DNA from: Shewanella fidelis ATCC BAA-318
Lineage (GTDB): Bacteria > Pseudomonadota > Gammaproteobacteria > Enterobacterales > Shewanellaceae
Reading direction: 5' to 3'
Assembly (NCBI RefSeq): GCF_000518605.1
Contig: NZ_JADX01000011.1
Span: 186,001-250,000, forward strand
DNA: 64,000 bases
Translations under genes and position numbers: made by a program
Notes under the pieces: generated by a model
Seen by the model: only the letters and a program-made list of their open reading frames with translations
Told to the model about the DNA's origin: nothing
Database searches by the model: none
Shown here: positions 8,812 to 18,145 of the stretch, in pieces
How the letters are laid out: each line of letters opens with the position of its first letter
Numbering within the stretch: the first letter of the stretch is position 1

Positions 8812-8856
8812 CCCTAGAACCTAGAACCTAGGACCTTTCTTTGCTTTCCTAGGACC
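8812..8856. repeat. Degenerate CCTAGGACC short repeats
   Basis: Just past the 108-bp array lie repeated nonamers of the type CCTAGAACC / CCTAGGACC (about 8812-8834 and again near 8848-8856). They share the CTAGGAC core of the array subunits and may be worn relatives of the same extragenic element. Confidence 0.6.
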
Positions 8857-8862
8857 TATCTT

Positions 8863-9705
8863 TTACTCCGGCACTTCCTGTTTAACTACCGTTTTGCCAC
8901 CACTTTGGCCTAGGCGACGCTCTAAATAATCCAGCATCTCTTTGGCGCTAGTGTCTAGTTGCCAAGGTGGGTTAATGATCCATAAACCCGCTGCCGTCAT
9001 ACCAAATTCATTACTATCCGGCTTGATAGCTTGCTCGATACGTAATTGGTTTTTAATGCCACTTTCAGCAAGCAGCTTAAGCATGCCTTCGGTTTGCTCA
9101 CGGTCAACCACCGGATACCACAGCATGTATACGCCAGTAGCAAAACGCTTGTGGGCTTTGATTATGGCTTTGGCGACATCTTGGTAGTCGGTTTTTATCT
9201 CGTAACTTGGGTCGATCAAAATCACCCCACGACGCTCAAGTGGAGGCACGGCAGCAATTAAGCCTTTTAGACCATCACCTTTGATTACACGCACAGAGCG
9301 ATCGCCTGTGTATTGTTCTTCAAGGGTTAAATAATCAGTGCCGTGTAACTCATGCAATACCATGCGGTCTTTTTCACGCATGTTCATATCCACAAAGGCA
9401 GGTGAACCCGGATAAAACTCAAGCTCTTGTTTGCCTTGGTTGAAGTGTTTTACATCTTCAATGTACTGCACGAGTGATTCAGGAAGATCGGTTCTGTCCC
9501 ACAGCTTCGCCACACCATCTAAGTATTCACCGGTTTTTTTAGAAAACTCATCAGTTAATGCATAACCGCCAGCACCGGCATGGGTGTCGATATAAGCCAT
9601 TGGCTTATCTTTTTTGTGCATGAGTTTAAGCACTTGTAGTAAAACTGCGTGCTTGAGGACGTCGGCATAATTGCCAGCGTGGTAGCCGTGACGATAACTT
9701 AACAT
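8863..9705 (-). CDS. rlmJ: 23S rRNA (adenine2030-N6)-methyltransferase RlmJ
   Basis: A 280-residue RlmJ: S-adenosylmethionine-dependent methylation of A2030 in 23S rRNA. The N-terminus MLSYRHGYHAGNYADVLKH and the segment YIDTHAGAGGYAL are the family signatures. The catalytic motif reads DPSYE (residues 165-169) in the place of the DPPY of many N6-adenine methyltransferases; DPSYE is normal for this family. The ATG at 9705 is chosen because family members start at MLSYRH; a TTG five codons upstream is in frame. Confidence 0.93.
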   Translation of the reverse strand: MLSYRHGYHAGNYADVLKHAVLLQVLKLMHKKDKPMAYIDTHAGAGGYALTDEFSKKTGEYLDGVAKLWDRTDLPESLVQYIEDVKHFNQGKQELEFYPGSPAFVDMNMREKDRMVLHELHGTDYLTLEEQYTGDRSVRVIKGDGLKGLIAAVPPLERRGVILIDPSYEIKTDYQDVAKAIIKAHKRFATGVYMLWYPVVDREQTEGMLKLLAESGIKNQLRIEQAIKPDSNEFGMTAAGLWIINPPWQLDTSAKEMLDYLERRLGQSGGKTVVKQEVPE

Positions 9706-9823
9706 TGCGTTTAAAACCAAAGATGGGAAGAACGCTGATTATATACCCAAACGCTGTTGAAGTGCAGCGTTGCAGCTAAAATGGCTTAGATTGCAGCGCC
9801 AAATATGGGGTTAGCTGTCCAAC

Positions 9824-11056
9824 TTATAGTTTTAGGGTTTGTCGCTGCATCCACATTATGTTGTCGTTAACCAGTGGCAGTTGCCAAATAGCGGTACCAT
9901 CGTCTTGATAGACTCGATAGAAACTCAGCTGTTCTTGGGTTAAATGCTGCTTTCTCAGCGCAAGGTAGATAATTTGCGCGGTATCAGATAGGGCATTAGG
10001 TGATGATAGAGTGGTTTTACTCACCTCGACGTCAAAGCGCTCTACAGTGCGTTGTTGCCACTTTTCTGTGGTGCGTTTGAACTGACCGCGGATTTCATAG
10101 CGAATAGGTGTGGTGTAACAGTCTTCATCGGTAATACAGGCGGCGAAGTAGAAAATACCGTTATCAGGTGCAAGATCAACCAATGAAATTCGCATATCAC
10201 TGCGAACGAGGCGGTGATCATCAATCGCAAAGTACAGATCGCCATGATAAATCTGCTCTTTTAAGTCGCCTTGATGCGCTTTTAGTTCTGGTAAATCTAG
10301 CTTGTTATAGGTTTTCTGCTCCATCCTGATTTTGGTGGTGAGAAAGTCAGATAACGCTAATTGACTGCCATGTTGGGTTTCGCTAGTGATATTAATTAGC
10401 TGTTTGCCGCTGCACTGTCCTTGTTGGTAGTTGGGGCAAATAGCAAAGCTGTCCATCTTGTCGGTTAGTAATGCAAAGCTGCTAAAGCTGGAGAATGGGG
10501 CTTGCCAGTTTGGCTCATCACTAATTTGGTTTTTAAGGCGCTTATTGGTAGCGGTGCTAAGCTCAGCTTGAGCAGCTGGGGTAAACACTCGAATATTGCC
10601 GCTAACATTACTAAGGCTGCTTGTGACTAAGCTTTCGTTATAGGGTGCTTGATTATGGTTAATATAGGCGAAACTCAGCAAGAGCAGCGATGCGATAACT
10701 GCCAATGTAAATAACAAGGCGGCCTTTGGTTTTTTAAAGTAATTAGGTTGATTGTGTTTGCTTTCTAGATGCAGCACATAACCGTGGCGAGGAATGGTTT
10801 TGAGTTCTACCTCAGGATAATTGGCCAGTTTTTTGCGCAGTACGCTGATGCACTGTTGTAAGGATGATGCTGATACGACTCGGTCGTGCCAGCCAGCCTC
10901 TAGTAAGGCTTCTCGAGTAATAAGCGTACCTTGGTGCTTGAGCATCAATTGCAGCACGGCGGTCTCGGCGAAGCTGAGTTCGATACGTGACGAGTCTTCA
11001 GCATCAAAAAGGTGTTGCTGAACCACGTTTAAGCTTAGCGTTGACGTTAGTTGCAC
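9824..11056 (-). CDS. CadC/ToxR-like membrane-bound transcriptional regulator
   Basis: A 410-residue one-component regulator. Residues about 1-98 form an OmpR-type winged helix (LITREALLEAGW, then VVSASSLQQCISVLRKKL and IPRHGYVL). A single membrane segment follows at about 111-132, then a periplasmic domain of some 275 residues that I do not recognise. Such proteins sense periplasmic conditions and bind DNA while in the membrane. It starts with GTG. It lies downstream of the multiheme cytochrome gene on the same strand after a terminator, so control of that gene is plausible but unproven. Confidence 0.8.
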   Translation of the reverse strand: MQLTSTLSLNVVQQHLFDAEDSSRIELSFAETAVLQLMLKHQGTLITREALLEAGWHDRVVSASSLQQCISVLRKKLANYPEVELKTIPRHGYVLHLESKHNQPNYFKKPKAALLFTLAVIASLLLLSFAYINHNQAPYNESLVTSSLSNVSGNIRVFTPAAQAELSTATNKRLKNQISDEPNWQAPFSSFSSFALLTDKMDSFAICPNYQQGQCSGKQLINITSETQHGSQLALSDFLTTKIRMEQKTYNKLDLPELKAHQGDLKEQIYHGDLYFAIDDHRLVRSDMRISLVDLAPDNGIFYFAACITDEDCYTTPIRYEIRGQFKRTTEKWQQRTVERFDVEVSKTTLSSPNALSDTAQIIYLALRKQHLTQEQLSFYRVYQDDGTAIWQLPLVNDNIMWMQRQTLKL

Positions 11057-11227
11057 GGTTATTCTCTAATAAAACAGATATCTAATTGAGTATATTCTTA
11101 GGCTTATTGCTGAGGAAATTTTTGCCTACAAAGTTTGATCCAGTTCAGGATTTGCCGCTTGCTTGCCAGCTAGCGCAAGCCTGTAGTTGATTGAGAAAAT
11201 CAATTAATGCATATAAGTCTGTGAAAA

Positions 11228-11266
11228 CCACAAAAGCTGCAGCCCAATGCTAAGCATTGGGCTGCT
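11228..11266 (-). terminator. Rho-independent terminator after the multiheme cytochrome gene
   Basis: A perfect 12-bp stem (11239-11250 with 11254-11265, GCAGCCCAATGC and its complement) has a 3-nt loop. On the minus strand it is followed by a T-rich tail. It lies about 45 bp past the cytochrome stop codon. Confidence 0.75.
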
Positions 11267-11308
11267 TGATATCTTTTGCAGGGACATCAATTGTTTTAGG
11301 CTTTAACC

Positions 11309-13603
11309 TTATAGGTTATGCACCTCTTTTAGGTTGTCGATAGAGTGACAAACGCCGCAAGCTTCAACCTGTAGCTCATTTGCTGACACACCAAAACGAC
11401 CACCATTTTGCTCCATATGGGCACGTACGGCTTTGTTAATCACCATCTTACCGTTAGCGTCTTCTTGCTTAGCATGACATGCGTAGCAGGTTGCTGAAAC
11501 CGGTGAGGTGTAAGCGTCAACTGTGATATCAGTAGCAGGGTGGGCACGTGAGTCTGGGTTGTAGTCCAAATCAAGTGCTAATGGGCGTCCCACAGCTGTT
11601 AGACGGTCAACACCAAAGGTATCGCCCTCGTGGCAGCGGTAACAGTTAGCTTTATCTGCTGGGAACTCAATGTTACGTACGCCATTGGCACGATCTTGAG
11701 TCGCACGTTGATTCGTATGCAGTGAGTGCATCCAAACTTTATGGTCTGGGTGGCTTACTGTTAACTGCTCAACATAATCCCAATCACTTGGTTTTGTGTG
11801 CATTTCACGAATGGCCTGAGTCGGCGGTGTGTTCGGGTTGTGACATGCCAAACAAGGATCAACGATATCGGCTGTAGAGCTTAAGAAGCCTGGCTTACCT
11901 TTAGCTACCATGGCGCGCTCTGCGAACGGACGAATATGTTCGCCTAGCTCGTCATGATCATGGCCTGAGAAACAAGTCGTATCAGCTAGCTCTTTGTTGA
12001 TCTCAGTGTTGCGGCTATGACAGTTGCGACAAGCTAACTCTGAGTTATCGTTAAACTCATCATAACCATGACAAGTACCACAGGTTTTATTGCTGACAAT
12101 CACTGGACGCTTAGCTTCTGGTGCATCAGTGAGGCCATGTTTATCGAAGAACCAGCGCTTGTTGGCTTCTGCGTTCTTAGTGTGGCCTGCTTGATCACAG
12201 CTCACTAGATTTTGTGCGTCATCAAAACAGTAAATAAAGCGGTTAGTGATAAAGCCTGCGTCATCAATTAAGTCACCAGAAATGGCATCTTGAGTGACGA
12301 TAGGGCCCATTAGATAAGTAAATACATTGTCTTGTGAGCTATGTAGCGGTGTACGTTCACGCTCACCTGCAGGTGTGTTACCACTGCCGTCTTGAGTAAT
12401 GTCTTTCTTATTACTCTTAACAAAGATGCTGTAACCACGGCTCGTGGTGAAGTCGACCGAGGTTCCCCAGTTTACGTATAACTGTAGGTTTTTAATCCAG
12501 TCAGCATCGGCAGGGTTGTTATTGGCAACGCTAATACGCTCACCTTGACGGTCAAGTAGTGCAAAGCTGATCTCTGCGAAATGTTGGCCATTTTGTTCTA
12601 CTAACTTGGCCTCTTCAAGGCTGATATTAACGATATTACGCTGATCTTCCTCAACCGCTTTTTCTGATTTACTCATGTGTACATCATAAGTGTTTTCAGG
12701 CGAGTGACAGGTTAAGCAGTTACCGTTATCTGGTTGAGTGCTATGATCATAAACTGGGTTAGTCGTCATATCGTGACAGCTTGAACAGGTCTCACGTGTT
12801 GGCACTAAGTTCCAGTTGCTGGCTTGTAGCTCAGTTTCACTCACTTCTTTTGAGTGACAGCTAGTACAGTTACCCAAAGCTTGCGGCGTAATACCAATAT
12901 GAGCGGTGTGAGCGAGTACCGGCCAAACCATCTCTGGGTTGTCCATGTTATTGCTAGTGTGGCAACTAGCACAGTTTTCAATGTTAGCACCACCATGCTT
13001 AATAGACGCAATATCGTCGTGACAGCTTAAGCATGAGCTACCATCAATGATGCTGCGATTGTCGGTGACTTCACTACCATCAACGTTGAAGTCAGTGATC
13101 ACTTCTGTGGCTGGTAGGTTGTCTGTTGCTAATACGCTAAACAGCACGCGTTGAGTGAAGTCGCTATTGTGGCTGATATCGCCCATGGTTAACGGCGCAT
13201 GCATGGTGTAGCGGTAACTACCATCCATATTATCAACTAAAGTGCCGGCGCAGCCCTTGGCTGGCGAACAGGTTTCACTCGCCAGTTTTTGCCATTGTGA
13301 GCGCTCGCCTTCAATTTGTGGCAGCAATTGTGCAGCATTGACTTTGATTGCGGCGATCTTGATTACAGGGATCGCCAGTTCGTTTTCAGCGGTAAAGTCG
13401 ATACTCAGAATGTTGTCTGTGATTGAAGTGTCGGTCAGCGTTAGCGTGAGTACTTCGGCTTGGGTAGTGGTGTTTCCACCAGGCTTGCCATCTTCACCGT
13501 CTTTACCATCATCGCCGGAACAGGCTGTCATACCGATTGAGCATGCAGCAAGTAGCGTGGCATAGCACAGATTCTTATTAAAGGTTTGTGGGTTCATCAT
13601 CAT
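11309..13603 (-). CDS. OmcA/MtrC-family outer-membrane multiheme c-type cytochrome (11 CXXCH plus one broken site)
   Basis: A 764-residue lipoprotein cytochrome for extracellular electron transfer. The signal peptide ends in a lipobox-like MTAC followed by SGDDGKDGEDGKPG. Five CXXCH sites lie between about residues 191 and 300 (CLSCH, CASCH, CTSCH, CSSCH, CLTCH). A region without hemes follows, then six more (CGTCH, CRNCH, CLACH, CYRCH, CYACH, CGVCH). This two-cluster plan matches MtrC, OmcA and UndA; eleven canonical sites is the UndA count. A further motif reads CFSGH at residues 544-548, with glycine for the second cysteine. Three ATG codons are stacked at the start (13603, 13600, 13597). 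No mtrAB genes are adjacent. Confidence 0.88.
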   Translation of the reverse strand: MMMNPQTFNKNLCYATLLAACSIGMTACSGDDGKDGEDGKPGGNTTTQAEVLTLTLTDTSITDNILSIDFTAENELAIPVIKIAAIKVNAAQLLPQIEGERSQWQKLASETCSPAKGCAGTLVDNMDGSYRYTMHAPLTMGDISHNSDFTQRVLFSVLATDNLPATEVITDFNVDGSEVTDNRSIIDGSSCLSCHDDIASIKHGGANIENCASCHTSNNMDNPEMVWPVLAHTAHIGITPQALGNCTSCHSKEVSETELQASNWNLVPTRETCSSCHDMTTNPVYDHSTQPDNGNCLTCHSPENTYDVHMSKSEKAVEEDQRNIVNISLEEAKLVEQNGQHFAEISFALLDRQGERISVANNNPADADWIKNLQLYVNWGTSVDFTTSRGYSIFVKSNKKDITQDGSGNTPAGERERTPLHSSQDNVFTYLMGPIVTQDAISGDLIDDAGFITNRFIYCFDDAQNLVSCDQAGHTKNAEANKRWFFDKHGLTDAPEAKRPVIVSNKTCGTCHGYDEFNDNSELACRNCHSRNTEINKELADTTCFSGHDHDELGEHIRPFAERAMVAKGKPGFLSSTADIVDPCLACHNPNTPPTQAIREMHTKPSDWDYVEQLTVSHPDHKVWMHSLHTNQRATQDRANGVRNIEFPADKANCYRCHEGDTFGVDRLTAVGRPLALDLDYNPDSRAHPATDITVDAYTSPVSATCYACHAKQEDANGKMVINKAVRAHMEQNGGRFGVSANELQVEACGVCHSIDNLKEVHNL

Positions 13604-13882
13604 TTTATCCTGCTTAATTCTTTTTAGAGCCTGTTGATTTATCAACGGCGCAAAAAGTGTGCCTTAAGCCGATCGGCTAGGATGTGAACAGCTACCTATT
13701 TATAGTTATCTTGAAGGTTTTTAGGTGATTTTCAGTTGATTTGAGCGCTTTTGAGGATTTTTGAGGTGCAATTTTAAGCAAAATAGCCCTGAAATCTTCG
13801 TTTGAGGCTAAAGTGGTAGATAGGGTTTCGCCATGTGCAGTGGTATCATCTGCGTGTCAGTATTTCTAACTAGAGCTTAATT

Positions 13883-14644
13883 GTGACCAGCATTTTCTAT
13901 AACCGTCATTACCCAACAATCGAATCCGCCTGCGAACGCTGGGGGCTTGTTTATGATACCAATGCAGAATTTGAATTAATATTTGAAGACAATGTACTGA
14001 CGCTTATCAAGCGTGATGAACCTAAGCTAAAAGGTATTTCGGTTGACTTTGTTAGCGGTGCCGTTGCTCATAGGCGTAAATTTGGTGGTGGCCGAGGTCA
14101 ATCAATTGCTAAAGCTGTCGGTTTGAAACAGGGCGTAAGCCCGACTGTGGTTGATGGTACGGCAGGGCTTGGCCGTGATGCGTTTGTACTGGCAAGTCTT
14201 GGTTGTAAGGTATTGATGGTTGAACGTCATCCTATTGTGGCTGCACTATTAGAAGATGGCTTGCGCCGTGCTTATGAAGATGCAGAAATTGGTGGTTGGA
14301 TGCGCGAGCGTATGAGCTTGTTCCATGGCTCAAGCATTGACTCGTTGGCCGATGCCGCAGCAGCATCTAATATCGCAGTGGATGTGGTGTATTTAGATCC
14401 TATGTATCCTCACCGTGAAAAGTCTGCATTAGTGAAAAAAGAGATGCGGGTATTCCAATCGTTAGTAGGCGCAGATCTTGATGCTGATGGTCTACTCGCA
14501 CCTGCAATGGCTTTAGCCACTAAGCGGGTTGTGGTTAAGCGCCCTGATTATGCTGATGACTTAGATGGAGTTAAACCAAGCATGGTGATTGCCACTAAGA
14601 AAAACCGTTTCGATGTTTACGTAAAAGCTGCGATGACAGCTTAA
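13883..14644 (+). CDS. rsmJ: 16S rRNA (guanine1516-N2)-methyltransferase RsmJ
   Basis: A 253-residue RsmJ (formerly YhiQ), methylating G1516 of 16S rRNA with S-adenosylmethionine. The SAM-binding loop is [11 protein letters not shown] (residues 91-101) and the catalytic motif is DPMYPH (172-177). [18 protein letters not shown] is strongly family-like. The start is GTG at 13883, giving a family-normal N-terminus and length. It stands alone, with its own terminator downstream. Confidence 0.92.
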   Translation: MTSIFYNRHYPTIESACERWGLVYDTNAEFELIFEDNVLTLIKRDEPKLKGISVDFVSGAVAHRRKFGGGRGQSIAKAVGLKQGVSPTVVDGTAGLGRDAFVLASLGCKVLMVERHPIVAALLEDGLRRAYEDAEIGGWMRERMSLFHGSSIDSLADAAAASNIAVDVVYLDPMYPHREKSALVKKEMRVFQSLVGADLDADGLLAPAMALATKRVVVKRPDYADDLDGVKPSMVIATKKNRFDVYVKAAMTA

Positions 14645-14672
14645 TAAAACAAGTACGCATTATTGTTGATAA

Positions 14673-14701
14673 GCCACTTATTAAATTAAGTGGCTTTTTG
14701 T
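14673..14701 (+). terminator. Rho-independent terminator of rsmJ
   Basis: Stem GCCACTTA (14673-14680) pairs with TAAGTGGC (14687-14694) and is followed by five T and a G. It sits 28 bp after the rsmJ stop. Confidence 0.85.
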
Positions 14702-14834
14702 TATTTAAAATTTGTCGTTTTAGAACAGTATTGCCATGGTAAATCTACTGTCAGCTTTCTGAGTAAATGCTATTGATTTATATAATATTATCAGAGACCA
14801 TTCGTTCAGTAGTTGTTGCTGAGTATATCTGTCT

Positions 14835-15398
14835 ATGAATTATTATTTGCTATCCGCAGTATTTGAACCCGACGAAGCGAGCTTCACAGAACAACAGCCT
14901 CAGCAGCTTAATTTTTATCACACCGAGCCTAAATCATTTGAGACGCCGCCAATTGTTGGCCTTGATACTTTTTATACCGGCCGAGCAATGTCTGATTTTT
15001 TAAAATTGGGTATTGGTTTGTTGGCTAGCGAACAAGTGCAACAAATCTTCTTAGAAAATCAGTTTAGTGGTTTACAGTTTGTGCCTGTTGAGGTGCACGC
15101 AGACACGGTTGACCACAGTTTTGCATTTATGAATTGCATAGCAGATTATGATCTACTTGACCCTGTGGCATCTAATGCCAAACGTTTTAAAGAGGTGATT
15201 GGTGGCTATGCTAAGGTGTCGGCTGAGAAGCTTGATAAACACAAGTTTTCACGTAGCGCAATCACTCATGACTGCTTCACTCTGTCGAATTACAAATTGG
15301 TTTATTATGTCAATGAGCGAGTCAAACTCGCTCTAGAACGAGCCGGTATTAGCGGCATCGCTTTTATCCCTGCTGATTTTGCCACAGCATCCACATAA
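14835..15398 (+). CDS. Imm11/DUF1629-like hypothetical protein
   Basis: A 187-residue cytoplasmic protein without signal or membrane segment. The MNYYLLS beginning and the C-terminal YYVNERVKLALERAGISGIAFIPAD resemble immunity proteins of the Imm11 (DUF1629)/Imm43 type, which pair with polymorphic toxins. This is pattern recognition only. No toxin gene or toxin cassette is visible nearby. It is the first gene of a three-gene run (next gene 23 bp away). The ribosome-binding site is weak. Confidence 0.5.
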   Translation: MNYYLLSAVFEPDEASFTEQQPQQLNFYHTEPKSFETPPIVGLDTFYTGRAMSDFLKLGIGLLASEQVQQIFLENQFSGLQFVPVEVHADTVDHSFAFMNCIADYDLLDPVASNAKRFKEVIGGYAKVSAEKLDKHKFSRSAITHDCFTLSNYKLVYYVNERVKLALERAGISGIAFIPADFATAST

Positions 15399-15421
15399 GT
15401 TTCTGCTTGCTTGAGATCATT

Positions 15422-16408
15422 ATGGATAACGCCCAAAAGTATCTAACTCTTTATAACAAACTCGCCGAAGAGCGCCTGCAACGTTTTTCTGAGACTTATC
15501 CTTACATCCGTTCATGGGAGGAGTTGCAGCAAAGCCATACTAGCGAATGTAAACAAGATTACTCAGCTAAGCGCTTGTCAGATAAGTCTACTTTGCCAAA
15601 GGCTTTGTCTACATGTTTACGTATAGAAGGGCCATCCGTTGAATTATTTGGTTTTTATCAAGCGTTCAACACTCAGGATTGTCAGATGCTCAATGACGTT
15701 ATCTTTCAGTCCACAAGGCAAAGACTATTATCGAGTGCCATCACTGCTGGTGGCACAGATCACAGCAGTTTTTATGACGATATAGTGGCGGCCTTTGCTT
15801 GTAATGATTTCAAAATTATTCAGTCATTTGCACCAGCAGACTTACCATTTTGCAAGTATCCCTACTACAACGCCCCGGCGCTGAACCTCATTACTTCACT
15901 GTATTATCAAGATAGTGCTAAGCAAACAGAAGCATTAGCTTTAGCGGCAAAGTTTTTGAAAAAGAAGCTGCCAGTGTTGGATGCTGCGGTTATCAATTTT
16001 CTCGTGGCGCTGATGCAAGGTGACAGTAATCGGGCGAGTGAGGCATTGCAGCAAGCTAGTCTTGGCTTTGCCCGCAGCCGAGTATATGGCGCACTTGAAA
16101 AATGTTTTGCACTTGAATTACACGGCCTTTATAACTTTGCTCGCTATGTCGACCCTGAGGTATTTGCACAAATTCGAGTGCCAACAGGGGCTGGATTTTC
16201 AACATCGTTCGCTGAATGGCAGCGAGATAATGCTTATGTAACGGGCAAGCTTTTTTATCAATATCCGCCAGAACGAGAATTGATGAATCTGATTTTAACC
16301 GCCAAATTGCCGCAGGTGACACTGATAGAGCATAAGAAAAATAGCTTTTTCCAAGATGAACCTGCCTTTTTGAGTCGGTTAATCGATACCATAGTGCCAA
16401 TAGCATAA
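15422..16408 (+). CDS. Hypothetical protein, possibly Imm49-like
   Basis: A 328-residue, mostly alpha-helical soluble protein. The region around residues 165-235 (ALALAAKFLKKKL, ALMQGDSNRASEALQQA, ECF-like ALEKCFALELHGLYNFAR) has the look of the all-alpha Imm49 immunity family, but I am not sure of this. I chose the ATG at 15422 over an upstream TTG at 15407. It lies 23 bp after the Imm11-like gene and 14 bp before the membrane protein gene, so the three are likely one transcript. Confidence 0.5.
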   Translation: MDNAQKYLTLYNKLAEERLQRFSETYPYIRSWEELQQSHTSECKQDYSAKRLSDKSTLPKALSTCLRIEGPSVELFGFYQAFNTQDCQMLNDVIFQSTRQRLLSSAITAGGTDHSSFYDDIVAAFACNDFKIIQSFAPADLPFCKYPYYNAPALNLITSLYYQDSAKQTEALALAAKFLKKKLPVLDAAVINFLVALMQGDSNRASEALQQASLGFARSRVYGALEKCFALELHGLYNFARYVDPEVFAQIRVPTGAGFSTSFAEWQRDNAYVTGKLFYQYPPERELMNLILTAKLPQVTLIEHKKNSFFQDEPAFLSRLIDTIVPIA

Positions 16409-16422
16409 GTATTGGAGAGACA

Positions 16423-17682
16423 GTGAACCCAGCAACCAGTATTCAAGACAAAGTCCTCACCCCCTTTACGCGAAGCATGTTCCAGAAAGCTTCGTTAGTG
16501 ATTGGTTTAATCTTGTTACTCGGTGCGTGTTTTTATGATGCTCAGGCTATTTCACTGGTACTAACCGCTATAGCAACGATTTATGTCACGATCAGTTTTG
16601 TTTTTAAGCCTAAGTTACGCCAACAGATTTATCTTAAAGATGATGCGCTACGGATATCAAAGTCTGCGCAAATATCTGGCTTTGATAAATGGGTATTTGC
16701 TTGTTTCGTCTTGCTCGCTGCAGCTAGCAATATCTATGCTTTGGCAAATATCAGCACGTTAATGCTGGTAATTGTGGCTTATCAAGTTGGCTTATCTGTG
16801 TTGGTGTACAAACGCTTGCAGCGCCAAGATGAGCTTGTTTTACCCTTAGCTGAGCAGTATTTACTGCTCGAAAATAAGCAGTCTAACTGTCTGTTACTAA
16901 AAAGGTTTGATATTTATCTGCTTAATCCGTCTGCTGAAATAATATCCCAGCCAGTTGATGAGGATCTGGCACAAAGCGACGTTAAACAACGGCAACTTGA
17001 GTTTGTTGGCACTATATCTCTTGAAGAGGACCCATTCGAAGGTGATGATGCAAAGGCTGTGGTTGAACAGCTAAGTCAGTATCTATCCATAACGCCTGGC
17101 TACACGCTGACTAAAAAATCGTGGCGTGATGGATTAAAGGTATTTCCATTGAGCCTCGCAGGTTTATATGCATACGTTTTTTGGCTGCCTGATCTATTTA
17201 AATTTATGTTTCCCGTAGGCCGTTATCGCAATAAATTTGGTGATATTGTGATTCGCACTGAAGGTATGTCTGACTTTGGTGTGGTTTTTATGATGTGTAT
17301 TATGTTTGTTTTTTTAGCAATGCCATGTTTGGCGTTCATTTTTACTTTTTGTAGCGAAGTAAGATTTGGCACGTTTAAGGCGGTTTGTGTTACCAAAAAG
17401 CAGCTTTGGTTATTAACTCCCGGCATAAATGGTCATGATTCAAGAAACATATCATGCGCCGAAATTGCTTATATTAGTCACGCTGATGTTCAGGCTGGAG
17501 AGGACGATGTTGGCCCTCCAGTTTTATACATTGATGGTGATATAAAGCTGATTGGCGTGGATAATAATCTCATTTCACTAAGTGGTTGTGCTTGGAGCGG
17601 CAGGTATATCCTCAATCATCTAGTTAAACTGGGGGTACCGCTGAGATTGGTAGCGCAGGAGTGTCAGCCATCAGTTGCGTAA
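16423..17682 (+). CDS. Hypothetical membrane protein of the three-gene unit
   Basis: A 419-residue protein I do not recognise. Two hydrophobic hairpins lie at about 24-62 and 89-128, and two further segments near 243-265 and 287-310, with soluble stretches of about 110 residues in between and at the C-terminus. The GTG at 16423 has a strong GGAGAG ribosome-binding site. Tight spacing to the preceding gene suggests a joint role with the two immunity-like proteins, for instance membrane-side protection against a pore-forming or envelope toxin; this is inference. Confidence 0.6.
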   Translation: MNPATSIQDKVLTPFTRSMFQKASLVIGLILLLGACFYDAQAISLVLTAIATIYVTISFVFKPKLRQQIYLKDDALRISKSAQISGFDKWVFACFVLLAAASNIYALANISTLMLVIVAYQVGLSVLVYKRLQRQDELVLPLAEQYLLLENKQSNCLLLKRFDIYLLNPSAEIISQPVDEDLAQSDVKQRQLEFVGTISLEEDPFEGDDAKAVVEQLSQYLSITPGYTLTKKSWRDGLKVFPLSLAGLYAYVFWLPDLFKFMFPVGRYRNKFGDIVIRTEGMSDFGVVFMMCIMFVFLAMPCLAFIFTFCSEVRFGTFKAVCVTKKQLWLLTPGINGHDSRNISCAEIAYISHADVQAGEDDVGPPVLYIDGDIKLIGVDNNLISLSGCAWSGRYILNHLVKLGVPLRLVAQECQPSVA

Positions 17683-18115
17683 TGACTGTTATGGACAAAC
17701 AGTTGGTGTTCTAGGTGAATTAAATCTCACATCATAGAAGTTATTGTCATAGCTGATGAAGTTTAGGCATTTCTCCTTATCGCTTTTCGCTAATGTTTAA
17801 TTCAGTTATCCCCTTATTCACCTTCTATATTTTATTTTCCCAGTCAGCTCCCTTTAGCAATAAAGTGCGATAGCTCTCATTTTTTGTCATGTAATGGAAC
17901 GAATGTACAACTTGTGGTTCGAATTGTTTTAACAGATGAATCATTGAGGTTACATATTGGCTTTTGTTTATTAGCTTAGTGCATCGTTTTCTGTCGCCAA
18001 TAATTAGCACTTTCTGCTAATTAATAAAAATCTAACTTTATAAAAATTTCAAACTCTTCTTCAAGGAGAGGGACCTTGTGCACCCTGAATTTAGGGGAAA
18101 ATAATATTTATTAAA
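17683..18115. other. AT-rich intergenic region before the metalloprotease gene
   Basis: About 430 bp with no supportable gene; a 61-codon frame on the minus strand has no ribosome-binding site or recognisable product. The region must hold the metalloprotease promoter, as its 3' end runs into the Fur-box match. Confidence 0.4.
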
Positions 18116-18134
18116 AATAATGATAATCAATAAA
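18116..18134. promoter_or_regulatory. Fur box upstream of the metalloprotease gene
   Basis: The 19-mer here matches the classical Fur consensus (GATAATGATAATCATTATC) at 15 of 19 positions, including an unbroken run of 13 (positions 2-14). AT-rich near-repeats of the same half-site extend it upstream. It abuts the AAGGAAC ribosome-binding site of the gene at 18146, so binding would block the promoter or leader. Fur-type repression under iron sufficiency is inferred. Confidence 0.7.
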
Positions 18135-18145
18135 AAGGAACGAAA

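Noticed and set aside
17825..18010. Small gene of 61 codons on the minus strand
   Set aside because: AT-rich frame with no ribosome-binding site and no recognisable product, in the promoter region of the metalloprotease gene.
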